From Oceanospirillaceae bacterium (lineage in GTDB: Bacteria > Pseudomonadota > Gammaproteobacteria > Pseudomonadales > Oceanobacteraceae): DNA of 64,000 nt. Shown piece after piece: positions 17,546-25,058 of this stretch. The position numbers were made by a program, and so were the translations under genes. The notes below the pieces were generated by a model. That model was not told the origin of the DNA. It made no database searches and saw only the letters and a program-made list of their open reading frames with translations. The stretch's first letter is position 1; the number at the start of each line of letters is the position of its first letter. Location: the NCBI GenBank assembly GCA_024234265.1, contig JACKOM010000007.1:76440-140439 (forward strand), written 5' to 3'.

Positions 17546-18418
17546 ATGCAGAAACAGACTGAAGAACAGAATATGACGGCAGAGACTCAAAACACGAATA
17601 AGTCCCATAGCTTCAATGTATCCGCCATGGGGCGTGAAAACAAAGGCCTGAACATGGCTCAGGAAGAAGCTGCCCTCACCGTAAAAAACTTAAAGCTGTT
17701 TTACGGTGAAAAAGAAGCCCTGCACGGCGTGGATATGATCATCCCGAAAAAGCGTGTTACTGCGTTTATCGGCCCGTCCGGTTGCGGTAAATCCACCCTG
17801 CTGCGCTGCTTTAACCGTATGAATGATCTGGTTGAAGGTTGCCGCATTGATGGTGAAATCCTGCTGGATAATCAGAATATCTATGACAAGAGCGTGGACG
17901 TTGCTGAACTGCGCCGCCGCGTGGGTATGGTGTTCCAGAAGCCGAACCCTTTCCCAAAAACCATTTATGAAAACGTGGCTTACGGCCTGCGTATTCAGGG
18001 CGTAACCAAAAAACGCGTGATTGATGAAACCGTTGAGTGGGCTCTGCGTTCATCTGCTTTATGGGATGAAGTGAAAGACCGTCTGCACGAAAGCGCCCTG
18101 GGTATGTCCGGTGGTCAGCAGCAGCGTCTGGTTATTGCCCGTACCATTGCGGTGAAACCTGAAGTATTGTTGCTGGACGAACCTGCTTCTGCACTGGATC
18201 CGATTTCCACCCTGAAAATCGAAGAGCTGATTCACGAGCTGAAGAACGATTTCACCATCGCCATCGTAACCCACAACATGCAACAGGCTGCGCGGGTTTC
18301 TGACTACACTGCATTCATGTACATGGGCGATCTGATTGAGTTTGGTAATACTGACGAGCTGTTCACAAACCCAAGCAAGAAAAAAACTGAAGATTACATC
18401 ACCGGCCGCTACGGCTAA
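17546..18418 (+). CDS. pstB: Phosphate ABC transporter ATP-binding protein PstB
   Basis: 290-aa ATPase of the PstSCAB importer. Walker A GPSGCGKSTLLRCFNRMNDL (about 76-95), Q-loop FQKPNPFPKTIYENVAYGLR, ABC signature MSGGQQQRLVIARTIA and Walker B LLLDEPASALDPIS are intact. The N-terminus carries a ~35-residue polar extension before the ABC fold; internal ATGs at 17573, 17627 and 17654 could be alternative starts. The first ATG has an ACGAGG site and is preferred. Together with PhoU it signals phosphate status to PhoR. Confidence 0.95.
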   Translation: MQKQTEEQNMTAETQNTNKSHSFNVSAMGRENKGLNMAQEEAALTVKNLKLFYGEKEALHGVDMIIPKKRVTAFIGPSGCGKSTLLRCFNRMNDLVEGCRIDGEILLDNQNIYDKSVDVAELRRRVGMVFQKPNPFPKTIYENVAYGLRIQGVTKKRVIDETVEWALRSSALWDEVKDRLHESALGMSGGQQQRLVIARTIAVKPEVLLLDEPASALDPISTLKIEELIHELKNDFTIAIVTHNMQQAARVSDYTAFMYMGDLIEFGNTDELFTNPSKKKTEDYITGRYG

Positions 18419-18441
18419 GCCAACGGGCAAGAGAGAAAGTC

Positions 18442-19161
18442 ATGGATTTAACCAAAGACGCACACACTCACCATATCAGCCAGCAATTTAACGAAGAGCT
18501 GGAGCAGGTTAAAAACAGCCTGCTGGAAATGGGTGGCCTGGTTGAGCGCCAGGTAGGGGACGCGATCCGCGCCCTTGTCGAAGCCGACAGTGCTTTGGCC
18601 CAGAAAGTTGTTGAAAAAGATGCTGCCATCAACGCTATGGAAATGGTGATTGATGAAGAGTGCACCCGTATTATCGCGCGCCGTCAGCCTGCTGCATCAG
18701 ACCTGCGTCTGGTGATTGCGGTGAGCAAAGCCGTGAACGATTTAGAGCGCATTGGTGATGAATCCGCCAAGGTTGCACGTATGGCGATCAAACTATGCGA
18801 AGAGGGTGAATCACCCCGTGGTTACGTGGAAATCCGCCACATAGGTGACCGTGTGCGCCGCATGACCCAGGAAGCACTGACTGCATTTGCCCGCCTGGAT
18901 GTTGAAACTGCGCTGCAGGTTGCCCAGGAAGACAAAGACGTAGACCAGGAATACCAGAGCGCGATGCGCGAGCTGGTAACCTTCATGATGGAAGACCCAC
19001 GCTCCATCAGCCGGGTATTAAACGTGATCTGGTCCCTGCGTTCTCTCGAACGTATCGGTGATCACGCGCGTAACATCTCTGAAGATGTTATCTACCTGGT
19101 AAAAGGTAAAGACGTACGTCATACCTCCCTGGCTGATATCGTACGCACCGTACGCGACTAA
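18442..19161 (+). CDS. phoU: Phosphate signalling protein PhoU
   Basis: 239-aa all-helical protein built of two three-helix repeats; each repeat has the metal-binding signature, AVNDLERIGDESAKVAR in the first half and SLRSLERIGDHARNISEDV in the second. PhoU couples PstSCAB to PhoR and keeps the Pho regulon off when phosphate is plentiful. It lies 23 bp after pstB and closes the operon. phoBR, which it controls, is about 6 kb downstream rather than adjacent. Confidence 0.96.
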   Translation: MDLTKDAHTHHISQQFNEELEQVKNSLLEMGGLVERQVGDAIRALVEADSALAQKVVEKDAAINAMEMVIDEECTRIIARRQPAASDLRLVIAVSKAVNDLERIGDESAKVARMAIKLCEEGESPRGYVEIRHIGDRVRRMTQEALTAFARLDVETALQVAQEDKDVDQEYQSAMRELVTFMMEDPRSISRVLNVIWSLRSLERIGDHARNISEDVIYLVKGKDVRHTSLADIVRTVRD

Positions 19162-19196
19162 GCCTTTGAATGGATGGCATATTTCCGGCGAAAAGC

Positions 19197-19225
19197 TTGA
19201 CGGACATATGCCTGCCATTTAATAT
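19197..19225 (+). promoter_or_regulatory. Sigma70 promoter of tRNA-Thr
   Basis: TTGACG (-35) and TAATAT (-10) are separated by exactly 17 bp. The start point would fall about 6-7 bp later, just before the tRNA, with a GC-rich discriminator (GCGC) of the type found at stringently controlled stable-RNA promoters. Confidence 0.8.
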
Positions 19226-19237
19226 GCGCACCACTTC

Positions 19238-19313
<76 letters not shown>

Positions 19314-19318
19314 AATTA

Positions 19319-19349
19319 AAAAACCCTGCTTATGCAGGGTTTTTTTTTA
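19319..19349 (+). terminator. Terminator of tRNA-Thr
   Basis: AAACCCTGC - TTAT - GCAGGGTTT stem-loop followed by nine T residues. Confidence 0.92.
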
Positions 19350-19400
19350 ACTACGCACAGGGAACTGCCAAGTTGCAGAAGTGCATGCGCCGAGGCGTTT

Positions 19401-19850
19401 ATGCGTATCCCGTGTATTTATCAGATGCTGATATGTGCTCTGTTAAGTTGTGCCGTTGCCCCGTCTTTTGCGGAAAACTTACCCATCAAACGCATAGTAT
19501 CCGTATACGACGGCGACACCATCAAGGTGGACTTTGACTTCACTGGCCCAGCCATTTTTAACCGCAATGTGTCTATTCGCATCCTGGGTATAGATACCCC
19601 GGAAATACGCGGTCAATGTGAAGAGGAAAAAGCCCTCGCGCAAAAAGCAAAACACTGGCTGGAAACAAAGCTGGCCCATGCACGCACGGTTGAGTTGCAT
19701 GATGCCGGGCGGGACAAATACTTCCGGGTGCTGGGGAATCTGGTGATTGATGGTGAATCAGTCAGCGAGCAACTAATCGCCCAAGGTTTGGCCCGTCCCT
19801 ATGATGGCGGCCATAAAACCCCCTGGTGTGAAGTTAAAAACTCACATTGA
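19401..19850 (+). CDS. Secreted thermonuclease (SNase-fold) family protein
   Basis: 149-aa exported protein: signal peptide about 1-24 (IYQMLICALLSCAVAPSFA) then one staphylococcal-nuclease domain. Visible motifs are VYDGDTIKVDF, IRILGIDTPEIRG (catalytic Arg/Asp strand), the helix with EEEKALAQKAKHWLETKL and the DKYFRVLGNLVIDGESV strand, ending LIAQGLARPYDGG. This supports calcium-dependent nuclease activity on DNA or RNA outside the cytoplasm (inference). I chose the ATG behind CGAGG; an earlier in-frame start would lie inside the tRNA terminator. Its 3' end overlaps the convergent MshEN gene by 17 bp. Confidence 0.88.
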   Translation: MRIPCIYQMLICALLSCAVAPSFAENLPIKRIVSVYDGDTIKVDFDFTGPAIFNRNVSIRILGIDTPEIRGQCEEEKALAQKAKHWLETKLAHARTVELHDAGRDKYFRVLGNLVIDGESVSEQLIAQGLARPYDGGHKTPWCEVKNSH

Positions 19851-20319
19851 GATTGAGCTGATAACCCTCACTGGCGGGCTGGAGTTGCATCTTCACCGGC
19901 AGGTTATCAAGGTGGGCAACACTGCCGCCCTGGTACAGATACCAAGCCGTGCTGCTGGCTAATGCAGCCAGATTTACACCGGCAGTCATATCAATACCAC
20001 TCACACTGATACCGTTGTCTAACGCAAATTGCGCATCAGCCACTTGTGTATAAGCGTATTCAGGTAAATCTTCTATGCCCTCTGCCATGCAAAATTGCAG
20101 GGGTGCCATAACACAGGCCATGCAGGCAGCGCACAGGCGCAGGTAGTCCTGGCGTTTCAGGTTTCTGTGCAGGGTTTTTTCAGAAATAAAACCAAGCTCA
20201 ATCAGGCTTTCACCGAGGGGTTTACCGCTGCGCAGCTGGAATGCCAGAGCCGCATCCAGTTGGTCTTCCGTGATATAGCCTTTGCAGATTAACAGTGTGC
20301 CCAGCCGGTACTTTTGCAT
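19834..20319 (-). CDS. Stand-alone MshEN-domain (c-di-GMP type) protein
   Basis: 161-aa protein without a secretion ATPase. Residues 5-57 are two 24-residue motifs spaced by 5 residues, the published MshEN architecture (RLGxxLLxxGxIxxxxLxxxLxxQ): RLGTLLICKGYITEDQLDAA... (5-28) and PLGESLIELGFISEKTLHRN... (34-57, Arg replaced by Pro). MshEN domains of MshE/GspE/PilB-type ATPases bind cyclic-di-GMP. After it come a Cys-rich hydrophobic stretch (about 61-79, LCAACMACVMAPLQFCMA), possibly membrane-inserted, and an uncharacterised C-terminus with several Ala/Leu/Tyr stretches. A sensor or adaptor role is inferred. Confidence 0.75.
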   Translation of the reverse strand: MQKYRLGTLLICKGYITEDQLDAALAFQLRSGKPLGESLIELGFISEKTLHRNLKRQDYLRLCAACMACVMAPLQFCMAEGIEDLPEYAYTQVADAQFALDNGISVSGIDMTAGVNLAALASSTAWYLYQGGSVAHLDNLPVKMQLQPASEGYQLNLNVSF

Positions 20320-20629
20320 GATCGAGACTCACTTCACAAACCATGATCCAAGTCTGGCACAGACTGTTCTGGAAATAGACAGCTGGTTAGATTGTATATT
20401 TCTAAGCCAAAAGCATGGGATGTGTTCCAGTTATGCTTAACAATATGTAAGTCATGGGTCTTATGTAAAAAAGGCTTTAAATTCAGTGTGTTGGGCTTAA
20501 AAGAGGGTTCTGGTGGGTAGTTTTGATTAGCAAAATACTACAAATGGCAATAAATCATCACACGGCTTTGATTTTTGCGCCCCTGTCCTGTTTATACTGT
20601 GCGACCTGCAACTTAACCGCCGGATATAT
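20320..20629 (+). other. 310-bp non-coding, A+T-rich divergent region
   Basis: Lies between the MshEN gene (minus) and the S1/P1 nuclease gene (plus). A TATACT at 20597-20602 is the best -10 candidate for the nuclease but lacks a well-spaced -35. A short perfect hairpin AGTCTG-GCA-CAGACT is near 20351-20365. No Pho box that fits the pstS/pstC/phoB geometry was found. Confidence 0.5.
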
Positions 20630-21385
20630 ATGAAAAAAATAATAATAAGCCTGTTGTTTGTGAGCATTTCCCAATGGGCCTGTGCCTTTTCCGATCGGGG
20701 GCATGAACTGGTTGCCGAACTCGCCTGGGACAGATTAACCCCGTTTGCCAGGGAGCAGGTGGCGCGGATTCTTGGGCCGGGAAAACAGAACTTCGTTAAA
20801 GCCTCTGTCTGGGCCGATAAAGTCAAAGGGGATGAGCGTTTTGATTACCTCAAACCCATGCACTACGTGAACCTGGAAGCAAATAAATACAACCAGCAGA
20901 ATGATTGCCCTGACCGCCGTTGCGTGGTGGCCGCTATTGAGGACTTTTCTGTCATGGTGGTCAAGGGCGACAGACGTGAGCAGCAACTGGCTCTGCGCAT
21001 GCTGGTGCACCTGATTGCCGATATTCACCAGCCCCTGCATGCCGGGGATGCCAAGGACCGCGGCGGTAACTGGATTAACATCACCTACCGCGGTGATGAA
21101 ATGAAACTGCATCAGGCCTGGGATGATGAACTGATTAACCCATCAGGTTTGAGTGAGGATGCTTTGTTCACGCAGCTTATGGCGATTCCGGCAAAGGATT
21201 TTGATCTGGCAGGCCCGGTAGTGTGGGCGGAAGAAAGCCATAAGCTGGCAAAACAGCTTGCCTATCAGGCGACGGATAAAAGCGTTTTAAGTGAGGATTA
21301 CATTAGCCGCAGTGAATTGATGTTGCAGCGTCAGCTGGCATTAGCAGGTTGGCGTTTGGCCATGTGGCTGAATCAGGTTTGGTGA
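20630..21385 (+). CDS. Secreted S1/P1-type nuclease
   Basis: 251-aa exported zinc-dependent endonuclease. The signal peptide (about 1-19, ending ACA) leaves a mature N-terminus FSDRGHELVAELAWDRL; S1/P1 enzymes normally begin with Trp, whose amine binds zinc, so Phe here is a variation. Metal ligands appear in HLIADIHQPLHAGDAKDRGG (about 125-144) and LHQAWDDELI, plus SVWADKVK. The family cleaves single-stranded nucleic acids and releases 5' nucleotides; some members also act as 3'-nucleotidases. Proximity to the Pst/Pho genes suggests phosphate scavenging (inference). Confidence 0.9.
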   Translation: MKKIIISLLFVSISQWACAFSDRGHELVAELAWDRLTPFAREQVARILGPGKQNFVKASVWADKVKGDERFDYLKPMHYVNLEANKYNQQNDCPDRRCVVAAIEDFSVMVVKGDRREQQLALRMLVHLIADIHQPLHAGDAKDRGGNWINITYRGDEMKLHQAWDDELINPSGLSEDALFTQLMAIPAKDFDLAGPVVWAEESHKLAKQLAYQATDKSVLSEDYISRSELMLQRQLALAGWRLAMWLNQVW

Positions 21386-21812
21386 GTGCCCAAAAAAGAA
21401 TCGGCAGGAATAACTCGCGTTATTCCTGCCAAAGCACCCTAGGTCTACCATCCGTAGCAGTCTTACAATCCGTTGACGATCCATCGTAACCGATCATCCG
21501 TGACCGACTTCCTTGTTACGCAGTGTCTTCCTGACAGGTGCTACTTTAGCAAAAAACGCCTTTAGTGCAGGGTGTGCAAAGTGGCAAATACTGTGATCAA
21601 AAAATGTTCAAAATGAAGCGAGTTAGCACTGGTGCGGGTTATAGAGAACCGTTTCTCAAAAACGGCGTAAAAACCCCAGCATAAGGCCGGAATCTCTTAC
21701 GCAGCGTGTAAGAAAAAGCTTACACGCCGATGAGCAAAATACGTAAACAGCCGTTGCGGATAAAAAACCGTCTGCCTCCTAAACTGATGGCAGGGATGAT
21801 TTGCGGGGCAAT
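21386..21812 (+). other. 427-bp structured intergenic region
   Basis: Contains a perfect 12-bp inverted repeat (21403-21414/21419-21430) that would terminate only on the minus strand; a run with ATCCGT-like words at 21450, 21468, 21483 (ATCGT) and 21496; competing hairpins GAGAA/TTCTC and CCGTTT/AAACGG (21644-21665); and a 9-bp perfect hairpin GCGTGTAAG/CTTACACGC (21704-21727). No open reading frame with a ribosome site is visible. It could encode a structured RNA or an old repeat. Confidence 0.5.
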
Positions 21813-22616
21813 ATGGGCATTGTATTTATTTCACCGGCGGCGCAGGGGCGTTTTAAAAATGGCATATTGCCCTTCAACAACCTTGCTGACCTGGCTGATC
21901 CTTTCCTGATAAATCGGGCTGTGCATGTGCCCGAACCTGAAAACCAGATACTTTCTGCTGCTGAACTTGAGCAGGCCCTGCACCAGCAATATGAGCGCAT
22001 GCCAGAACACATGCGCGCCATGGTGAGCTGGGAGTATTACTTACAGCAGGCCCTTAAAAATGAAACACAGATACGCACCCAGCTGATTCGCCAGAATGCA
22101 GCGCCGCCCCCGGTTCTGCCCGAATTAAAATATTACACGCGGGTGTGCTGCCTGCGGGTGTTTGCGGATGTGCAATCGCCTCTGTTATGGGATTTACATG
22201 GGCGCGGCGGGGCTGGCATTGCCGTGGATTTAAATACTGAAGGGTCTTATTTCTGTGGTAAACAGCATGCCGGGCAACCGCAACTCTGGGCGCCAATTGA
22301 ATATTCCGCCGCAAGGCCGCCTGCACCCAATAAAGAAAACCCATTTCCGGCCCTGCTGAGGCGCCCGCTGGCATATGCCTTTGAAAAAGAATGGCGCCTG
22401 ATCAGGCCTCTTCCCCCGCCTACAGAAGACGGTATGGCTGCTTACAGTTTCCCCTATGAGCTGATCCGCGCGATTTATTTTCTGCCAAGGGCCGCGGAGG
22501 AAGAAACCCGTCTTCTGAAAAGTTTCAGCCAGGATTTGCACTTTCGCCGTGTGCCTGTGATGCGCATGGAGCTGGATGGTTTTGATCTGCGTTTTAACCC
22601 GCGCCGCTTGCGTTAA
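21813..22616 (+). CDS. DUF2971 family protein
   Basis: 267-aa cytoplasmic protein. Features typical of DUF2971: an N-terminal FNNLADLADPFLINRA (the usual L-N-DPFE position), a central block CCLRVFADVQSPLLWDLHG followed by GIAVDLNT (usual W-HYA..G...GF), PIEYS, and the RRPLAYAFEKEWRLIRPLP block (usual K...W.YE.EWR). A TTG at 21801 behind AGGGA is an alternative start. Biochemical function is unknown; such genes are often accessory and some occur near defence or mobile loci. Its 3' end overlaps trmH by 23 bp. Confidence 0.72.
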   Translation: MGIVFISPAAQGRFKNGILPFNNLADLADPFLINRAVHVPEPENQILSAAELEQALHQQYERMPEHMRAMVSWEYYLQQALKNETQIRTQLIRQNAAPPPVLPELKYYTRVCCLRVFADVQSPLLWDLHGRGGAGIAVDLNTEGSYFCGKQHAGQPQLWAPIEYSAARPPAPNKENPFPALLRRPLAYAFEKEWRLIRPLPPPTEDGMAAYSFPYELIRAIYFLPRAAEEETRLLKSFSQDLHFRRVPVMRMELDGFDLRFNPRRLR

Positions 22617-23283
22617 TCATTTCCACAAAGGCAGGCAGATCGGCAATTTCGCCGTCTTCGTCCATGGCGGGGTAAGGTAAGTTTCTCTCCCGGCACATAT
22701 GGGCAAACTTAGGGTGCCCCCATTCAAACAGCAGGCTCTGGTGTTCCGCATCACTGATACTGCGTTCTTCCAGCATGCCTTTCTGGCTGCGTTGTTCATG
22801 GGCCTCAGACAGTATTAACGCGGCGGCCACGGAAACATTGAGGGACTCAACCATGCCCGACATGGGAATAATGATATGCCCGTCGACTGCCGCAGCGGCT
22901 TCGGCGCTGATGCCGGTTAGCTCACTGCCAAATAAAATCGCAGTTGGCTGGGTGTAATCAATTTCGCGGTAGGGGCGCGCCTGCTCACTCAGGTGGGCGG
23001 CGTAAATCCGGTAGCCCTTTTGTTTGAGCTGGCTGATGCAGTCCTGCAGGGTTTTGTGGCGGTGTAATTTCACCCAGCGTTTGGCACCGCTGGTGGCGCT
23101 GTTGCCGGGGCGAAAACGTACCTCACCGAGAATGGCATGCAGTTCTTTTACCGCAAATGCATCGCAGCTGCGCAGTATGGCGCTGATGTTATGGGGTTTG
23201 TGGACATCATCTGTGATAATGGTCAGGTCGTTCTGGCGCTGGCGCAGCACGGATTGAATTTTGCCGGAGCGTTCAGGTGTCAT
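22594..23283 (-). CDS. trmH: tRNA (guanosine(18)-2'-O)-methyltransferase TrmH
   Basis: 229-aa SPOUT methyltransferase that methylates G18 in the D loop of tRNAs. Starts MTPERSGKIQSVLRQRQNDL behind GAGGAGAACACC and shows the family blocks DVHKPHNISAILRSCDAF, REIDYTQPTAILFGSE, the knot motifs IIIPMSGMVESLNVSVAAAL and the NLPYP tail; it aligns with E. coli TrmH throughout. An in-frame start 120 bp upstream lacks support. It is divergent from cysZ, with 52 bp between the starts. Confidence 0.95.
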   Translation of the reverse strand: MTPERSGKIQSVLRQRQNDLTIITDDVHKPHNISAILRSCDAFAVKELHAILGEVRFRPGNSATSGAKRWVKLHRHKTLQDCISQLKQKGYRIYAAHLSEQARPYREIDYTQPTAILFGSELTGISAEAAAAVDGHIIIPMSGMVESLNVSVAAALILSEAHEQRSQKGMLEERSISDAEHQSLLFEWGHPKFAHMCRERNLPYPAMDEDGEIADLPAFVEMINASGAG

Positions 23284-23335
23284 GGTGTTCTCCTCTGGGG
23301 GGAGGATTTTAAGTTGCAGGGGGAAGCAGGTGAAC

Positions 23336-24091
23336 ATGTTTAACGGAAATGTACTGCAGGGTTGGTATTTTTGTATGCAGGCATTGCCGATGCTGGGCCG
23401 CAACGGCCTGAAACGTTATGTGTTAATTCCCCTGTTATTAAACATCGCCGTATTCAGCGGGCTTGCGCTGCTGCTGAGCCATTATGTGCAGCAGTGGCTG
23501 GCGGATTTAAATCAGATGTTACCCGCCTGGCTGGCGTGGCTGAATTATGTGCTGGTGCCGCTGCTGATTTTCATGTTCCTGCTCGGCATGTTTTTCCTCT
23601 TTAACCTGATCGCCAATCTGGTGGCTGCGCCGTTTAACGGTTTATTGGCTGAAGCTGTCAGCCAGCAGGAGTGCCCGGGCCGTGCACTGCATACCGAATC
23701 CGTGCTGGCTTTGCTGGGCCGCACCCTGAAGCGTGAATTGGGTAAAATTTTGTATTACCTGCCACGGGTGCTGGGCCTGTGCATACTGAGCTGGATTCCC
23801 GGCCTTAACTTGTTTGCACCCGTGTTGTGGTTTTGTTTTATCGCCTGGATGGTGGCGGTGCAGTACGTGGATTACGCCGCCGATAACGATGGCCGCAGTT
23901 TTGATGAATTGCGGGCTTTTCTTGCCCAGCGTCCCCTCACGACCCTGGGTTTAGGCAGTGTGATTATGCTGGGCCTGGGTGTGCCCCTGCTGAATTTTAT
24001 TGTGATTCCCCTCGGTGTGGTTGCCGCCACACTTTATTGGCTGGCTTTTAGCGGCACCGATGCTGCATCGCCATTCAAAACCCTGCGCTAA
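23336..24091 (+). CDS. cysZ: Sulfate transporter CysZ
   Basis: 251-aa membrane protein (E. coli CysZ is 253 aa) that brings in sulfate for cysteine synthesis. Hydrophobic segments fall at about 28-50, 67-97, 146-175 and 200-235. Recognisable stretches are GRNGLKRYVLIPLLLN, LFNLIANLVAAPFNGLLAEA and AVQYVDYAADNDG. I chose the ATG behind GCAGGTG. It is not linked to other cys genes here. Confidence 0.92.
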   Translation: MFNGNVLQGWYFCMQALPMLGRNGLKRYVLIPLLLNIAVFSGLALLLSHYVQQWLADLNQMLPAWLAWLNYVLVPLLIFMFLLGMFFLFNLIANLVAAPFNGLLAEAVSQQECPGRALHTESVLALLGRTLKRELGKILYYLPRVLGLCILSWIPGLNLFAPVLWFCFIAWMVAVQYVDYAADNDGRSFDELRAFLAQRPLTTLGLGSVIMLGLGVPLLNFIVIPLGVVAATLYWLAFSGTDAASPFKTLR

Positions 24092-24143
24092 CCCCCTCGG
24101 CTGCCTGTGCTAGGCTGAACATGAGCCAAGCACAGGAGTGGCT

Positions 24144-25058
24144 ATGTCAGCTCTGAATATCCTCGTGGTCGATGATGCCGGTTTTATCCGCGATCTCGTC
24201 AAAAAAGCCGTACGGGCCCAGTTCCCGGAATTCAACGTGGCTGAGGCCGGTGACGGGCGCAAGGCGCAATCCATGATGCGCAGCGGTAAATATGACCTGG
24301 TATTGTGCGACTGGGAAATGCCGGAAATGAGTGGCCTGGAGCTGGTGCAGTGGATGCGCGCCGAAGAAGCCTACGCGCAGATTCCCTTTATGATGATCAC
24401 CAGCCGCGGTGAGCGCAGCCATGTTATTAAAGCGGTTGAAGCCGGTGTAAATGATTACATCGGCAAACCCTTCAGTAATGAGCAGTTGGGCACTAAGTTA
24501 GCCCGCCTTGTGTATAAGTTTTACAAAATCAGCCCCAACCAAACCGCCCGTCAGGCCCAGCAGAAAATGGGTGGCGACAGCGCCTCTTTGCTCACAGGTG
24601 CGCCGGCAGAGGCTGCCAAGCCAAAAACAGTGGCTGCGGCGAAAGTCAGTTCCGCATCATTACTCACAGGTGCGGCCCCCAGCGCCCAGCTGGTGGATAA
24701 ACCCCCGGCAGCCCAGGCCGCGCCTAAAGCAAAACCTGCCAGCCGCAATCTGGCCTTAGCCAACGTACGTACCTCCGCCGGCAGCGTGCTGCGCTGCATA
24801 GTGAAAGACATCAACCTGAATGAAATGCTGGTGGTGGTAAAACGTGAGGAAGGCATTCCCGCGTTATTTGATCAGGTGGTGGTGGATATCGTCAGCAAAG
24901 AGGAAGATCTGGTGGCGCGGGTAAATGCCTATGTGCAGATGCTACAGGGCACAGAAAAACGTCAGGGCAGCGAGCTGGTGAACATGCTGGTGCGTTACGA
25001 GGATCAGGACCCGGAAAAACTCGAGGCCCTGTCCCGTTTTGTCGCCAAAGTGCGTTAG
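24144..25058 (+). CDS. Response regulator: CheY-like receiver plus PilZ-like C-terminal domain
   Basis: 304 aa. Residues 4-120 form a complete receiver: Asp10/Asp11, phospho-acceptor Asp56 (LVLCDWEMP), Thr86 and Lys108. A ~80-residue Ala/Pro/Lys-rich linker holds two copies of SASLLTGA (146-153, 170-177). The last ~100 residues (NLALANVRTSAG...SRFVAKVR) are a beta-rich domain that looks like a PilZ fold without the RxxxR c-di-GMP motif; this is a guess. A similar regulator (PA5364) lies between phoU and phoR in P. aeruginosa. Start chosen behind AGGAG. It converges on phoR with a 4-bp overlap. Confidence 0.8.
   Translation: MSALNILVVDDAGFIRDLVKKAVRAQFPEFNVAEAGDGRKAQSMMRSGKYDLVLCDWEMPEMSGLELVQWMRAEEAYAQIPFMMITSRGERSHVIKAVEAGVNDYIGKPFSNEQLGTKLARLVYKFYKISPNQTARQAQQKMGGDSASLLTGAPAEAAKPKTVAAAKVSSASLLTGAAPSAQLVDKPPAAQAAPKAKPASRNLALANVRTSAGSVLRCIVKDINLNEMLVVVKREEGIPALFDQVVVDIVSKEEDLVARVNAYVQMLQGTEKRQGSELVNMLVRYEDQDPEKLEALSRFVAKVR

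Noticed and set aside
20560..20629. Possible Pho box before the S1/P1 nuclease (CTGTCCT...ACTGT)
   Set aside because: Half sites are not 4 bp apart in consensus form and the 18 bp at the required distance from TATACT does not match.
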